The notes below the pieces were generated by a model. It did no database searches. It was not told the origin of the DNA and was given only the letters and a program-made list of their open reading frames with translations. DNA of 26,448 bases from Pseudorhodobacter antarcticus (lineage in GTDB: Bacteria > Pseudomonadota > Alphaproteobacteria > Rhodobacterales > Rhodobacteraceae), in NCBI GenBank assembly GCA_945897655.1, contig CAMDHB010000005.1, positions 1 to 26,448 of the forward strand, read 5' to 3'. Position numbers and translations under genes: made by a program. This document shows positions 15,858-24,129 of this stretch, piece after piece (positions within the stretch are counted from its first letter, which is position 1; each line of letters starts with the position of its first letter).

Positions 15858-17648
15858 TCATGCGCGGTGAACGGCTTCAATCAGGCTGCGGGTATAGGGA
15901 TGGTCTGGGGTCGAACAGACCGACCGGGCCGGGCCTTCCTCGACGATCCGGCCGCGATGCAGCACCGCCACCCGGTCGCAAAGGGCCGCCACCACCGCAA
16001 GGTCGTGGGCGACGAACAGACAGGATGTGCCTCGGGCGTGGCAAAGGTCATGGATCAGGGCAAGGACAGTTGCCTGCACCGAGACGTCCAGCGCAGAGGT
16101 TACCTCGTCACACAGAATCACGTCCGGTTCCGCTGCAAAGGCGCGTGCCAGCGCCACCCTTTGACGTTCACCGCCAGACAACTGGGCCGGACGGCGGTCC
16201 AGATGGGCGGGGCCCAGGCGCACATCTGCGATCAGGCGGCGGGTGCGCGCTTCAACCTCGGTCGGGCTAGCGTTGAAGTAAAGGCGCAGGGGCTGGGCCA
16301 GGATTTCGCGCACCGTATGGCGGGGGTTGAGCGAGGAGTCGGGGTTCTGGAATACGACCTGAACCCGGCGCAAAGCGGTCCGTTCGCGCTCGGTAACACG
16401 GGCGGGCAGATTGGTGCCGTCCAGCGTGATGCTGCCGGCACTGGGGGACCAGAGGCCGGCGATGGCGCGCAGGATGGTGGATTTGCCGCTGCCGGATTCG
16501 CCGACCAGTCCCAGAATCTCGCCCTTTGCCAAGGTCAGCGAGACCCCGGCCACGACGGGGTCCGGCAGGCTGCGCCCGCCCAAGCGGGACAGCAGGGACG
16601 CCCGGCCATAACGCACGACCAGATCGCGCACGGCGATGACGGGCGCTCCGGCCTCTTTCGCAGCCATGGGTGCGGGCATCGCGGCAGGGGCAAGTGATCC
16701 ATGAACCGGCGCGTGGCAGGCGATGCGGCCTCCCTCTGGAAGGGGCGACAATGAGGGAGCTCGTTCGCAGGCCGCCTGCGCGCGGCTGCAGCGGGGCGCA
16801 AAGGCGCAACCCGGACCCGCCAAGCCCGGCGGCGGTGGGCTGCCGGGGATCGATGGTGGCAATCCGGGGTTTTCGATCCGGGGGACTGAGGCCATGAGCG
16901 CCCGTGCGTAAGGGTGTGCAGGACGTGTCAGCAGGTCAGCGGTCGACCGATCTTCCACAATGCGACCGGCATACATGACCGCAACCCGGGCGGTCAGCCG
17001 GGCCAGAACGCCGATATCGTGGCTGACACACACCATCGCCATCCCGGTCTCGCGTCGCAGTTCGCCCAGCAGATCCAGAATTCCGGCTTGAGTTGTGACA
17101 TCAAGGCCGGTCGTGGGTTCATCAAGCAGCAGAAGCTTCGGCTCGCAGGCGAGTGCCATCGCGATAGCGACCCTCTGCATCTGCCCGCCTGACAATTCGT
17201 GTGGATAGCGGGCCCCGATCCGGTCGGGTTCCGGCAGGCGCACCCGCGCGAAAAGTGCGGTCGTGCGCGCCGCAATGGCTTCGGGCGGGAGGATGTCATG
17301 CACCGCCAACGCCTCGGCCAGTTGGGCGCCGACCCGCATGGTGGGGGTCAGGGCCATCACCGCACTTTGCGGCACCATGGCGACCGACTGCCCCCGCAGG
17401 CGCCGCAGGGCTTCGGGGGCAAGGGAGCCGAGATCCTGACCCATCACCTGCACGTGCCCGCCGGTCACCGCCAGCCCCGGCTTGACGATGCCCATCAGCG
17501 CAAGAAGAAGCGTGCTCTTGCCACAGCCGGATTCGCCTGCGATGCCCAGTGTCTCGCCAGGCTCCAACGAAAGGCTGGCCGCCCGGACAATTTCCGCATC
17601 ACTGCCCTGCCGGGAAATGGTCAGGTCCTGAACATCCAGCAGTGTCAC
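15858..17648 (-). CDS. Fused double ATPase of oligopeptide-type ABC importer (DppD-DppF fusion)
   Basis: Energy unit of the dpp-type importer, 596 aa with two complete ABC domains in one chain. The start GTG at 17648 overlaps the dppC stop as GTGA; the open frame upstream of it runs across dppC in another frame. Domain 1 (about 1-260): Walker A GESGCGKST (38-46), LSGGQ and LLLLDEPTTGLD. It is followed by the DppD-type cysteine stretch CAFAPRCSRAQAACERAPSL, which in relatives can bind an iron-sulfur cluster. Domain 2 (about 345-596): Walker A GESGSGKST (K389), LSGGERQRVALARAFA and VILCDEVTSALD. Known: DppD and DppF are normally separate proteins that work as a heterodimer; fused forms occur in many Proteobacteria (YejF/GsiA type). 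It is the last gene of dppABC-DF. All motifs look intact in both halves. Confidence 0.93.
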   Translation of the reverse strand: MTLLDVQDLTISRQGSDAEIVRAASLSLEPGETLGIAGESGCGKSTLLLALMGIVKPGLAVTGGHVQVMGQDLGSLAPEALRRLRGQSVAMVPQSAVMALTPTMRVGAQLAEALAVHDILPPEAIAARTTALFARVRLPEPDRIGARYPHELSGGQMQRVAIAMALACEPKLLLLDEPTTGLDVTTQAGILDLLGELRRETGMAMVCVSHDIGVLARLTARVAVMYAGRIVEDRSTADLLTRPAHPYARALMASVPRIENPGLPPSIPGSPPPPGLAGPGCAFAPRCSRAQAACERAPSLSPLPEGGRIACHAPVHGSLAPAAMPAPMAAKEAGAPVIAVRDLVVRYGRASLLSRLGGRSLPDPVVAGVSLTLAKGEILGLVGESGSGKSTILRAIAGLWSPSAGSITLDGTNLPARVTERERTALRRVQVVFQNPDSSLNPRHTVREILAQPLRLYFNASPTEVEARTRRLIADVRLGPAHLDRRPAQLSGGERQRVALARAFAAEPDVILCDEVTSALDVSVQATVLALIHDLCHARGTSCLFVAHDLAVVAALCDRVAVLHRGRIVEEGPARSVCSTPDHPYTRSLIEAVHRA

Positions 17649-18496
17649 GCGGCCCGCACTCCCATTTGCCGGTCCACGCCTAGCGCCTTGGCAAAGGCAT
17701 CTGCTGCTAGGTTCACGCCTACGATCAGGCTGGACAGCATCGCCATCGGCCAAAGGACGACCCAGGGTGCGGTTGGCATCACTCCGCGCCCATCCGCGAT
17801 CATCAGGCCCCAGTCGGGCGTTGGAGGTGCCACGCCCAAACCCAGGAACGACAGCGAAGCGATGCCAAGAAGCAACCAGGAAACTTGCATGGCTCCCTGC
17901 ACCGCCAGCGTGTCACGGACATTGGGCAGGATCTCGCGGATCAGAATAGTGGCTCGCGCTTCGCCCCGGGCTTGTGCTGCCAGCACGAAATCGCGGGCCA
18001 CGAAATCAAGCGCTGCGGCCCGCGCGATGTAAACCACAGAAAGGCCATAGGAACAGCCCAGGATCGGGATCAACGCCGTCGCCCCGACCCCCAGAGCTGC
18101 GACAAAGATCATCACGATCAGAATGCCTGGGATCGAGCTGAGCGCATCGACGATTCGCATCCCATAGGTATCGGTCCGTCCGCCGATCAAGGCCAAGAAC
18201 AGCCCGACTGCCGTTCCCCAGATCATGGCGACCAGCGTGGCCAGGGTGGCGATCATCATCGCTTCGCGCCCGCCCAGCATGGCGCGTGACAGGATATCCC
18301 GCCCCAGCCGGTCGGTGCCGAACGGGTGCGACAAGCTGGGCGCCTGCAGGATCAGTTCGGCGCTTTGTGCAATCGGATCGTGCGGCAGAACAAGCTGTGA
18401 CAGCACGGCCAGCATCACATGGCCCACAACCAACGTCACACCAATGGCGCCAGAGGGCTGTGACAGGACGGCGCGCAGAACGTATGTGCCACTCAT
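17645..18496 (-). CDS. dppC: ABC transporter permease, DppC-type
   Basis: Inner-membrane channel subunit, 283 aa. Seen: an N-terminal membrane segment, then the DppC/OppC signature HPFGTDRLGRDILSRAMLGG, followed by five or so hydrophobic segments. The cytoplasmic docking loop AAQARGEARATILIREILPN and the C-terminal LSFLGLGVAPPTPDWGLMI are both hallmarks of this family. ATG at 18496 overlaps the dppB stop as ATGA, and its own stop overlaps the GTG of the ATPase gene, so translation is coupled through the operon. Complete. Substrate is not determined by the permease. Confidence 0.94.
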   Translation of the reverse strand: MSGTYVLRAVLSQPSGAIGVTLVVGHVMLAVLSQLVLPHDPIAQSAELILQAPSLSHPFGTDRLGRDILSRAMLGGREAMMIATLATLVAMIWGTAVGLFLALIGGRTDTYGMRIVDALSSIPGILIVMIFVAALGVGATALIPILGCSYGLSVVYIARAAALDFVARDFVLAAQARGEARATILIREILPNVRDTLAVQGAMQVSWLLLGIASLSFLGLGVAPPTPDWGLMIADGRGVMPTAPWVVLWPMAMLSSLIVGVNLAADAFAKALGVDRQMGVRAA

Positions 18497-19446
18497 AGCC
18501 GTCTGGTCCGAAGCCGGGGGTTCAGCGCCATCGCCAACAGATCGGCGATCAGTGTCATGCTCACATAGATCAGCCCGAAGATCAGCGTGATGGCTTGCAC
18601 CAGCGGCAAGTCGCGGTCCGCCACCGCATTGACTGCCAGCCGCCCGATGCCTGGATAGTTGAACGCGCTTTCCACGATCACCACGCCCGACAGAAGCCAG
18701 GCGAGCGTCAGGCCGATCACCGGGATCGTCGGCAGGATTGCATTCGGCAACAGATGGCGCCGTACGATCTGCCTTTCGGGCACACCTTTCATGCGGGCCA
18801 TCAGGATGTAATCCGCGCCCGCCGTATCAATCACCGATGAGCGGACCATACGCAGGATATGCGCTATATAGACCAGTGCCAGCGTGACGGCAGGCAAGGG
18901 CGTGGCGAACAAGAGCGTGAGCGCCGGCGCATCATAGGCTGCGGTCACTACGCCGGCACTCCAGCCCAGCCAGATGGCAAAGATCAGGATCAACAGGGCC
19001 GCTATCACGAATTCGGGCATCGTCATTGCCACAAGGGCAACGGTCGAGACAATGATGTCAAACGGCCGCTCGCGTCGGAGCGCGACCATAACGCCCAGCC
19101 CGATGGCCAGGGGAACTCCGGCAAGGGCGGCTGCCAAGGCAAGGATCAGCGTATTGCGCAGGCGGGGGGCGACGATGCCCGCGATCGGCCGGTCGCGTTT
19201 CATCGACACACCCAGATCGCCCTGCGCCAGATCCCCCGCCCAGCCCACACACCGTTCGACCGGAGGGCGGTTCAGGCCCATCCGGTCGCGGCAGTTTTCC
19301 AGCACGTCACCCCGCGCGGCATCGCGGCCAAGCATCGCGGTGCAGGCATCCCCGGGCATCACTTCGACGCCGATGAACACCACCACCGCCACGACAACCA
19401 CGGTGATCCAGGCAGCACCCAGTCTGCGCAGGATCAGACCCAGCAT
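18493..19446 (-). CDS. dppB: ABC transporter permease, DppB-type
   Basis: Second channel subunit, 317 aa. Seen: the first transmembrane segment (ITVVVVAVVVFIGVEVMPGD) and a periplasmic part with RMGLNRPPVERCVGWAGDLA and GDLGVSMKRDRPI. Five more hydrophobic segments follow. The docking loop reads YILMARMKGVPERQIVRRHL, followed by LLPNAILPTIPVIGL, diagnostic of the DppB/OppB family. The start lies four bases after the dppA stop, with only a weak ribosome binding site, so it is probably coupled to dppA. It overlaps dppC by four bases. Confidence 0.94.
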   Translation of the reverse strand: MLGLILRRLGAAWITVVVVAVVVFIGVEVMPGDACTAMLGRDAARGDVLENCRDRMGLNRPPVERCVGWAGDLAQGDLGVSMKRDRPIAGIVAPRLRNTLILALAAALAGVPLAIGLGVMVALRRERPFDIIVSTVALVAMTMPEFVIAALLILIFAIWLGWSAGVVTAAYDAPALTLLFATPLPAVTLALVYIAHILRMVRSSVIDTAGADYILMARMKGVPERQIVRRHLLPNAILPTIPVIGLTLAWLLSGVVIVESAFNYPGIGRLAVNAVADRDLPLVQAITLIFGLIYVSMTLIADLLAMALNPRLRTRRL

Positions 19447-19450
19447 GGTG

Positions 19451-20938
19451 TCATTCAGTCAGGTCGACCATATGCCAGCGGATGAACTCCTCGGGCTTCG
19501 GCAGGATCCCGGTGACCTTGCCGCTCAGCACGCGGCGGCCGTTCTTGAGGAAGGGGATCGACGTGCCCCCATCATCAAACTGCATCTGCTGGGCCTGAAC
19601 ATAAAGCGCGCGCGCGGCCTCGACATCGACCGTCGAGCGCGCCTTGTCCAGAAGCGCGTCAAAGGCGGGGTCGCTGTAGAAGCTTTCGTTGTTGCCCGCG
19701 CCGGTACGGAAGATTTCATTCAGGAACTGGTCAGCCGGTCGACCGTCCCAAGCGGTGACGAAGGCTGGCTCTTTCAACCAGACATCATCCCAATAGCCGT
19801 CCGAGGGGGCAAGGTTGACGTTGACCCGGATGCCCGCCGGGGCGACCTGAGCCTGATAGACCTCGGCAAAGCGCACCATCCCGGGAGAGACGTCCGATGT
19901 GAACAACTCAATGTCGATCCCGTCGGGATAACCGGCCTCGGCCAGAAGGGCCTTGGCACCCTCGATGTCTTGCGGACATTCAAGGTTGGCGCGGTTGGGA
20001 TCGCTCAGTTTTACGGGAGTGTCGCAGCCCACGGCACCGCCATCGGGGCCTTCCAGCAGGGTCAGCATGGCGTTGCGGTCAACCGCGATGCGCAGCGCAC
20101 GACGCACGCGAGGGTCGGTGAAGGGTTCCGCGTTGGCCCGGAACACCGCGCCTACCCACTGGCCGCCCGGGAAGGACTGGACCTGGAAGGCGGGGTTGTC
20201 GGCAAAGAGGGGGGCTTGTTCCGCCGTCATAAGGTTGTAGTCAAGTTGACCGGCCAGCATGGCCTGGTTGCGCGCCTCGGCATCGGGGATTGCGGTGAAC
20301 TGGATCTTGTCCAATTTGGGGCGCCCTTCCCAATAGCCTTCATTGGCCACAAGGGTCGTCGTGCCTTCAGCGTCAACCGCCTCGACCTTGAACGGGCCCG
20401 TGCCGACAGGGTTTTCGTTGATCGTCGGGCCCGATCCTTCGGGGATCATCCGCACGCGGTAGTCCAAGAGCAAGAGCGGCAGACCGGCATGCGGGGCTTC
20501 AAGGATAATCTTGACGGTCATCGGATCCACAACCTCGACCCGGTCGATGATTCCCAGAACCGATGCGACGGGGGATTCCAGCGCGGGGTCCTCGATTCGG
20601 CTCAGCGAATAGGCCACGTCGGCGGCATCAAAGTCCGATCCGTCGTGAAACTTCACACCGGGTTGCAGCGTCAGGGTCCATTCTGTGGCATCGGCATTGG
20701 CGGTCCAACTGGTTGCGAGTTCCGGCGAGGCTTCGCCGTTCTCGCCTTCGCGCATCAGGCGGGAGTAGATCAGTGCCACGACCTCGATGAAGCGGTTGGA
20801 CGACAGTGGGTCCAGGCTTTCAGCGCCGCCAAAGCTCAAGTCATTGGCCTGGCGGAACACCTTTTCGGCCGAGGCCGGAGAGACGAAGCCCACCGCAAGC
20901 GCTGCGGCAAGGCCAAGTACGTGACGCGACAGCCCCAT
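19451..20938 (-). CDS. dppA: Periplasmic solute-binding protein, DppA/SBP_bac_5 family
   Basis: Receptor of the oligopeptide-type importer, 495 aa. ATG at 20938 is chosen: AAAGGG lies eight bases upstream and the protein starts with a clear Sec signal (MGLSRHVLGLAAALAVGFVS, cut after PASA). Upstream ATGs at 20974 and 20986 lack a ribosome binding site. Seen: family-5 blocks LATSWTANADATEWTLTLQP, VKFHDGSDFDAADVAYSLSR, NPVGTGPFKVE and FTDPRVRRALRIAVDRNAM. Known: this family binds peptides but also opines, glycosides, nickel and other small molecules. The neighbours here (sulfatase/phosphonate esterase, oxygenase, Gfo/Idh-type protein) suggest a non-peptide ligand, perhaps a sulfate or phosphonate ester. 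First gene of the dpp operon, divergent from the sulfatase gene. Intact. Confidence 0.93.
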   Translation of the reverse strand: MGLSRHVLGLAAALAVGFVSPASAEKVFRQANDLSFGGAESLDPLSSNRFIEVVALIYSRLMREGENGEASPELATSWTANADATEWTLTLQPGVKFHDGSDFDAADVAYSLSRIEDPALESPVASVLGIIDRVEVVDPMTVKIILEAPHAGLPLLLLDYRVRMIPEGSGPTINENPVGTGPFKVEAVDAEGTTTLVANEGYWEGRPKLDKIQFTAIPDAEARNQAMLAGQLDYNLMTAEQAPLFADNPAFQVQSFPGGQWVGAVFRANAEPFTDPRVRRALRIAVDRNAMLTLLEGPDGGAVGCDTPVKLSDPNRANLECPQDIEGAKALLAEAGYPDGIDIELFTSDVSPGMVRFAEVYQAQVAPAGIRVNVNLAPSDGYWDDVWLKEPAFVTAWDGRPADQFLNEIFRTGAGNNESFYSDPAFDALLDKARSTVDVEAARALYVQAQQMQFDDGGTSIPFLKNGRRVLSGKVTGILPKPEEFIRWHMVDLTE

Positions 20939-20989
20939 GGGATGTGCCCTTTCCTGTTGATATGGATTCTTCATTTTGATGCTCAATAG

Positions 20990-21026
20990 AATGTTTGTTG
21001 CATGCTAGTTGCCGCAAAACAACATT
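20990..21026. promoter_or_regulatory. Candidate operator upstream of dppA
   Basis: Seen: outer arms AATGTT (20990-20995) and AACATT (21021-21026), enclosing two GTTGC repeats spaced 11 bases apart (20997 and 21008), about one helical turn. It lies in the AT-richer part of the dppA/sulfatase divergent region, 50 to 90 bases before the dppA start. A site for AraC or another regulator is plausible; the protein is not identified. Confidence 0.35.
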
Positions 21027-21149
21027 TTATGACGGTTGGGCTCGGCCGGGCGCGCCCGGTCTGCCGCGTCAAGAAGGGAAGAAGGTGCGGGCCAACTTCT
21101 TGTCTTGGCGAAGTTTTTCGGCTTGCCTCTTGCGGAAGCGGAGGGACTA

Positions 21150-21192
21150 CGTCAGCGTCGGGCGACCTGACGGATTGACATGTTCCGCATGT
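21150..21192 (+). promoter_or_regulatory. Candidate promoter and dyads upstream of the sulfatase gene
   Basis: Seen: a perfect -35 TTGACA at 21175-21180 pointing at the sulfatase; the matching -10 is poor (around 21198-21206). An inverted repeat ACATG-TTCCG-CATGT (21178-21192) overlaps the -35. Just upstream, CGTCAGCGTCG and CGACCTGACG (21150-21172) form a nearly perfect 10-bp dyad with one bulged base. Dyads on and next to a promoter suggest regulated expression. Confidence 0.4.
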
Positions 21193-21257
21193 AGAAGAGC
21201 GATCATACCGTGACACCGAAACACTGATTCGCCCTCAGGACAACCAGAAGGATCGTA

Positions 21258-22814
21258 ATGACGCAAGCTCCACAACCCCGCAAAAACATCCTGATGATCA
21301 TCCCCGATCAGTGGCGTTATGATCAACTGGGCCTTGACCCCGCGCTGACCCCGAATTTCCACGCGCTGATGCGCGATGGCGTCGCGTTTGAAAATCACTA
21401 TGGCCAGATGATCCCCTGCGCGCCCTCACGCGCCAGCATGTACACCGGGCTTTATGGCATGACCCACCGGGTCGTGGTGAACCGCGCGCCACTGGCCCAG
21501 CACCACAGGACCTTTGCGCAACATCTGCGAACGGTCGGCTATGCGCCAACTGTGTTCGGCTATTCCGATACCGCCGCCGATCCGACCCACCGGCACCCGA
21601 ACGATCCCGCGCTTTTGGACAGCGACGGCTTCGGGCTGCTGCAGGGCCTGGACGTAGGCTGCATGATGGTGGGGCGGCATTGGGCCTGGCTTGGCGAGTT
21701 GCGGCGGCGGGGCTATGTGTTCGAGCACAACGACGATCTCTTTGCCGCCGATTACTCCAAGCCCAGCCCCAATGGCGGCATCGCCGGCCACCCCGCCCGC
21801 TACAAGGCCGAAGACAGCGACACCGCCTTTCTGACCGACCAGACGATTGCCTGGCTTGGGGCGCAGGACCAAGGTTGGTGTGCGATGCTATGCTATCTGC
21901 GTCCACACCCGCCCTTCATTGCCCCCGAACCCTATAACGAGTTGGTCGACCCGGCAACGCTTGTACCGATGAACCGCCTGCCCGAACGGCTGGATGAAGT
22001 GAACCACCCCTTCATGGCGTTTCAGCTTGAGGTTGGCCGCGCAAACGAGGTGCATCCCGATCTCAAGGGCCGCGCCCGCGACGTGTCCGACACCGACTGG
22101 CAGTCGGTCCGAGCCGCCTATTGCGGGTTGATGGCCGAAGTTGACCACAATATCGGGCGGCTGATCGATTGGCTGAAGGAGAAGGGGCAATATGACAACA
22201 CGCTGATCATCTTTACCTCTGACCATGGTGATCCGATCGGAGATCACTGGCTGGCCAATCAGGCCTCGTGGCACGACTATCAGGCGCATCTGCCACTGGT
22301 GATCCGCGACCCGGCGTCTGAGGCCCGGGCCTTTGACGGCATGAAGGTCAGCGCCTTTACCGAAGGCGTCGATTTGTTGCCGACCCTGCTTGACTATGTC
22401 GGGATTGACCAACCCACCGAACTCGACGGCCAGTCCGTAATGCCCTTCGTGCGGGGTGAGACGCCGGAGCAGTGGCGCGATTTCGTGCATTGGGAATACC
22501 ACTTCAAAAGCCCGCCGGAAAACCCGTTCTCAGGCCCCATGGGCATTTCCGAAGATGAATGCATGCTCAGCGTGATCCGGGCTGAGCGCTACAAGCATGT
22601 GTTCTTTCCCAGTCTGCCGTCCCTGCTTTTCGATATGGTCAACGACCCGGGCGAGCGGCGCAATCTGGCCGCCGACCCCGCTTTTGCCGCAGTCGAGCGC
22701 GAGTACCTGGCCAAACAGCTGACCCTGCGCATCTTGCACGCCGACCGGCGCACCAGCACGACCGTTCTGGGCCGCACTGGCATGGTGCGGTATCAAGGAT
22801 ACCGGAGGAGTTAA
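21258..22814 (+). CDS. Sulfatase-family hydrolase, close to phosphonate monoester hydrolase
   Basis: Cytoplasmic hydrolase of 518 aa with no signal peptide. ATG at 21258 has AAGGA five bases upstream. Seen: the metal-binding start NILMIIPDQWRYD (D17), the formylglycine motif CAPSRASMYTGLYG (C54, R58), SDHGD (D322, H323) and a late DMVNDPGERRNLA block. The spacing and flanking text (TGLYGMTHRVVVN, YLRPHPPF, LHADRRTS) resemble phosphonate monoester hydrolases of the Rhizobium/Burkholderia type more than secreted arylsulfatases. Known: the cysteine is converted to formylglycine by a maturase encoded elsewhere; the enzymes cleave sulfate monoesters, phosphonate monoesters and phosphodiesters, often promiscuously. 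Inference: acts on an ester imported by the adjacent Dpp system. Convergent with the Gfo/Idh gene. Sulfate versus phosphonate ester is undecided. Confidence 0.9.
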   Translation: MTQAPQPRKNILMIIPDQWRYDQLGLDPALTPNFHALMRDGVAFENHYGQMIPCAPSRASMYTGLYGMTHRVVVNRAPLAQHHRTFAQHLRTVGYAPTVFGYSDTAADPTHRHPNDPALLDSDGFGLLQGLDVGCMMVGRHWAWLGELRRRGYVFEHNDDLFAADYSKPSPNGGIAGHPARYKAEDSDTAFLTDQTIAWLGAQDQGWCAMLCYLRPHPPFIAPEPYNELVDPATLVPMNRLPERLDEVNHPFMAFQLEVGRANEVHPDLKGRARDVSDTDWQSVRAAYCGLMAEVDHNIGRLIDWLKEKGQYDNTLIIFTSDHGDPIGDHWLANQASWHDYQAHLPLVIRDPASEARAFDGMKVSAFTEGVDLLPTLLDYVGIDQPTELDGQSVMPFVRGETPEQWRDFVHWEYHFKSPPENPFSGPMGISEDECMLSVIRAERYKHVFFPSLPSLLFDMVNDPGERRNLAADPAFAAVEREYLAKQLTLRILHADRRTSTTVLGRTGMVRYQGYRRS

Positions 22815-22834
22815 GGCCAGCCGACAGGCTGGTC
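22815..22834. terminator. Hairpin between convergent sulfatase and Gfo/Idh genes
   Basis: Seen: CCAGCC-GACA-GGCTGG with one or two further outer pairs, filling nearly all of the 22-base gap between the two convergent stop codons. There is no T-tract, but position and symmetry suit a bidirectional terminator. Confidence 0.5.
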
Positions 22835-22836
22835 CA

Positions 22837-24129
22837 TCAAGCCGGAAAGGCCGGGGCCGTCAGGTCCGGCAGGCGGGGCCGGTCGGACTCGTCCCCGCGG
22901 GGCGGATAGGTCAGCCGCGGCCAGTCTGTGGGCGGCTGGCCGAAATCAGGCACCTCCAGCAGCGCGCCGCCCTGCAAAGCGGACTGATGCGCTACAAGCC
23001 CCGGCGCGCACCAGGCAGCCGAGGCCCAGATATGGGTGGGTGGTAGGGCGTCCTCGACGCAGGCGCGAATGAAGTCATCGATCAGAAACTGGTGTGACCC
23101 CGAATGGCCATTGGCGAGGCCGTAGTATTCCTGCGGGAGGCGGGCTGGATGATGCGCAGGGGCAAGTCCAACATGGCGGTCCGGTGCCGTCCCGTGTTCG
23201 AAGTAGGGCCCGTCAACCCAGGGGCCCAGATCAACAGTCACGCCGGGATGTTCATAGCTGCGCGATCCTTCCAGGCCCTGCCGGCCGGTCAGAAAGGTGC
23301 ACGCCATGCTGGATTCCATGCAGGCGTCCGATGCATAGAAGGTCGGCATCATCACCTCGCGCCCGTTGCGCTTTGGAAACCATCCCAATCGCCGGAACTC
23401 GCCGATCCGCAGGGTGCCGCCATCAGAGGTCCGGGCCAGCGCCACGGTGTTGGAAAAAGGATTGTCCCAGGGGTTCCGCCCTGCGCCATAGCCCGCATCG
23501 GCCCCGTTGTCGACAAAGCCATGCGCCGAAATATGCGTCACCCGCGCCCCGGTGATCGACAGCGGCATGGAAAAGCTGTGTGTCGGGTAGAACATCGGCG
23601 GGATTGCTGCGTATTTCTGCCAGTCATCGCCGAAGGTCAGGTGGAAATGCGGACCCCAGGTCGCCCAGTCATGCACATATTGGGCATCGGCATGAATGAA
23701 ACGGCCCCAACGCCCGGTGGCAAACTCTTCTCGCGCAAAGACGATTTCGGGATAGTAATAGCTCGTCTCGCCCGTCATGCAGACTCGCCGAAGCTTTGCG
23801 GCAGCGGCCGTCATGGCCTGCAACTCGTCCAAGGCAACGGCGGCCGGTACTGCGATGTAAACATGCGCACCCGCCTGCATGGCCTGCAGCGCCAGCTCCG
23901 CATGGGTATGGCGCGGCGTAAAGATCGCGACCGCATCAACCCCGATGGCGAGAAGTTCGTCCAGACTGCTCACGGCCCCGGCAAGGCCGAATTCTGCGAC
24001 CAGAGCCTCTGCTCGCTCGGTCACCAGATCGGCGACATACACGACGCCAACGCCCGGATGAGCTGCAAACATTGCTGCGAAATGGGGCAGGAACTCTCCG
24101 GCTCCAACCAGGCCAAGGCGAAGTGTCAT
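22837..24129 (-). CDS. Gfo/Idh/MocA-family protein lacking the EKP lysine
   Basis: Rossmann-fold protein, 430 aa. ATG at 24129 is preferred (MTLRLGLVGAGEF opens directly into the dinucleotide-binding loop); a TTG at 24150 would add seven residues. Seen: LGLVGAGEF, the second strand VVYVADL, DAVAIFTPRHTHAELALQAM, and later PMFYPTHSFSMPLSITGARV and HSGSHQFLIDDFIRA. The usual HVxxEKP motif is replaced by HVYIAVPAAV: residues 93-95 are AVP, so the conserved lysine is V94. Known: in the classical family that lysine aids hydride transfer at sugar or inositol carbons. Inference: either a subfamily with another catalytic arrangement or a non-dehydrogenase role. Convergent with the sulfatase; probably acts on the product of that hydrolysis or on the released alcohol. 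Confidence 0.85.
   Translation of the reverse strand: MTLRLGLVGAGEFLPHFAAMFAAHPGVGVVYVADLVTERAEALVAEFGLAGAVSSLDELLAIGVDAVAIFTPRHTHAELALQAMQAGAHVYIAVPAAVALDELQAMTAAAAKLRRVCMTGETSYYYPEIVFAREEFATGRWGRFIHADAQYVHDWATWGPHFHLTFGDDWQKYAAIPPMFYPTHSFSMPLSITGARVTHISAHGFVDNGADAGYGAGRNPWDNPFSNTVALARTSDGGTLRIGEFRRLGWFPKRNGREVMMPTFYASDACMESSMACTFLTGRQGLEGSRSYEHPGVTVDLGPWVDGPYFEHGTAPDRHVGLAPAHHPARLPQEYYGLANGHSGSHQFLIDDFIRACVEDALPPTHIWASAAWCAPGLVAHQSALQGGALLEVPDFGQPPTDWPRLTYPPRGDESDRPRLPDLTAPAFPA

Noticed and set aside
18974..20989. Very long plus-strand open frame (about 670 codons)
   Set aside because: It lies opposite dppB and dppA, which have clear family motifs, signal peptide and coupled starts. High GC content leaves such antisense frames open; the translation has no recognisable domain.
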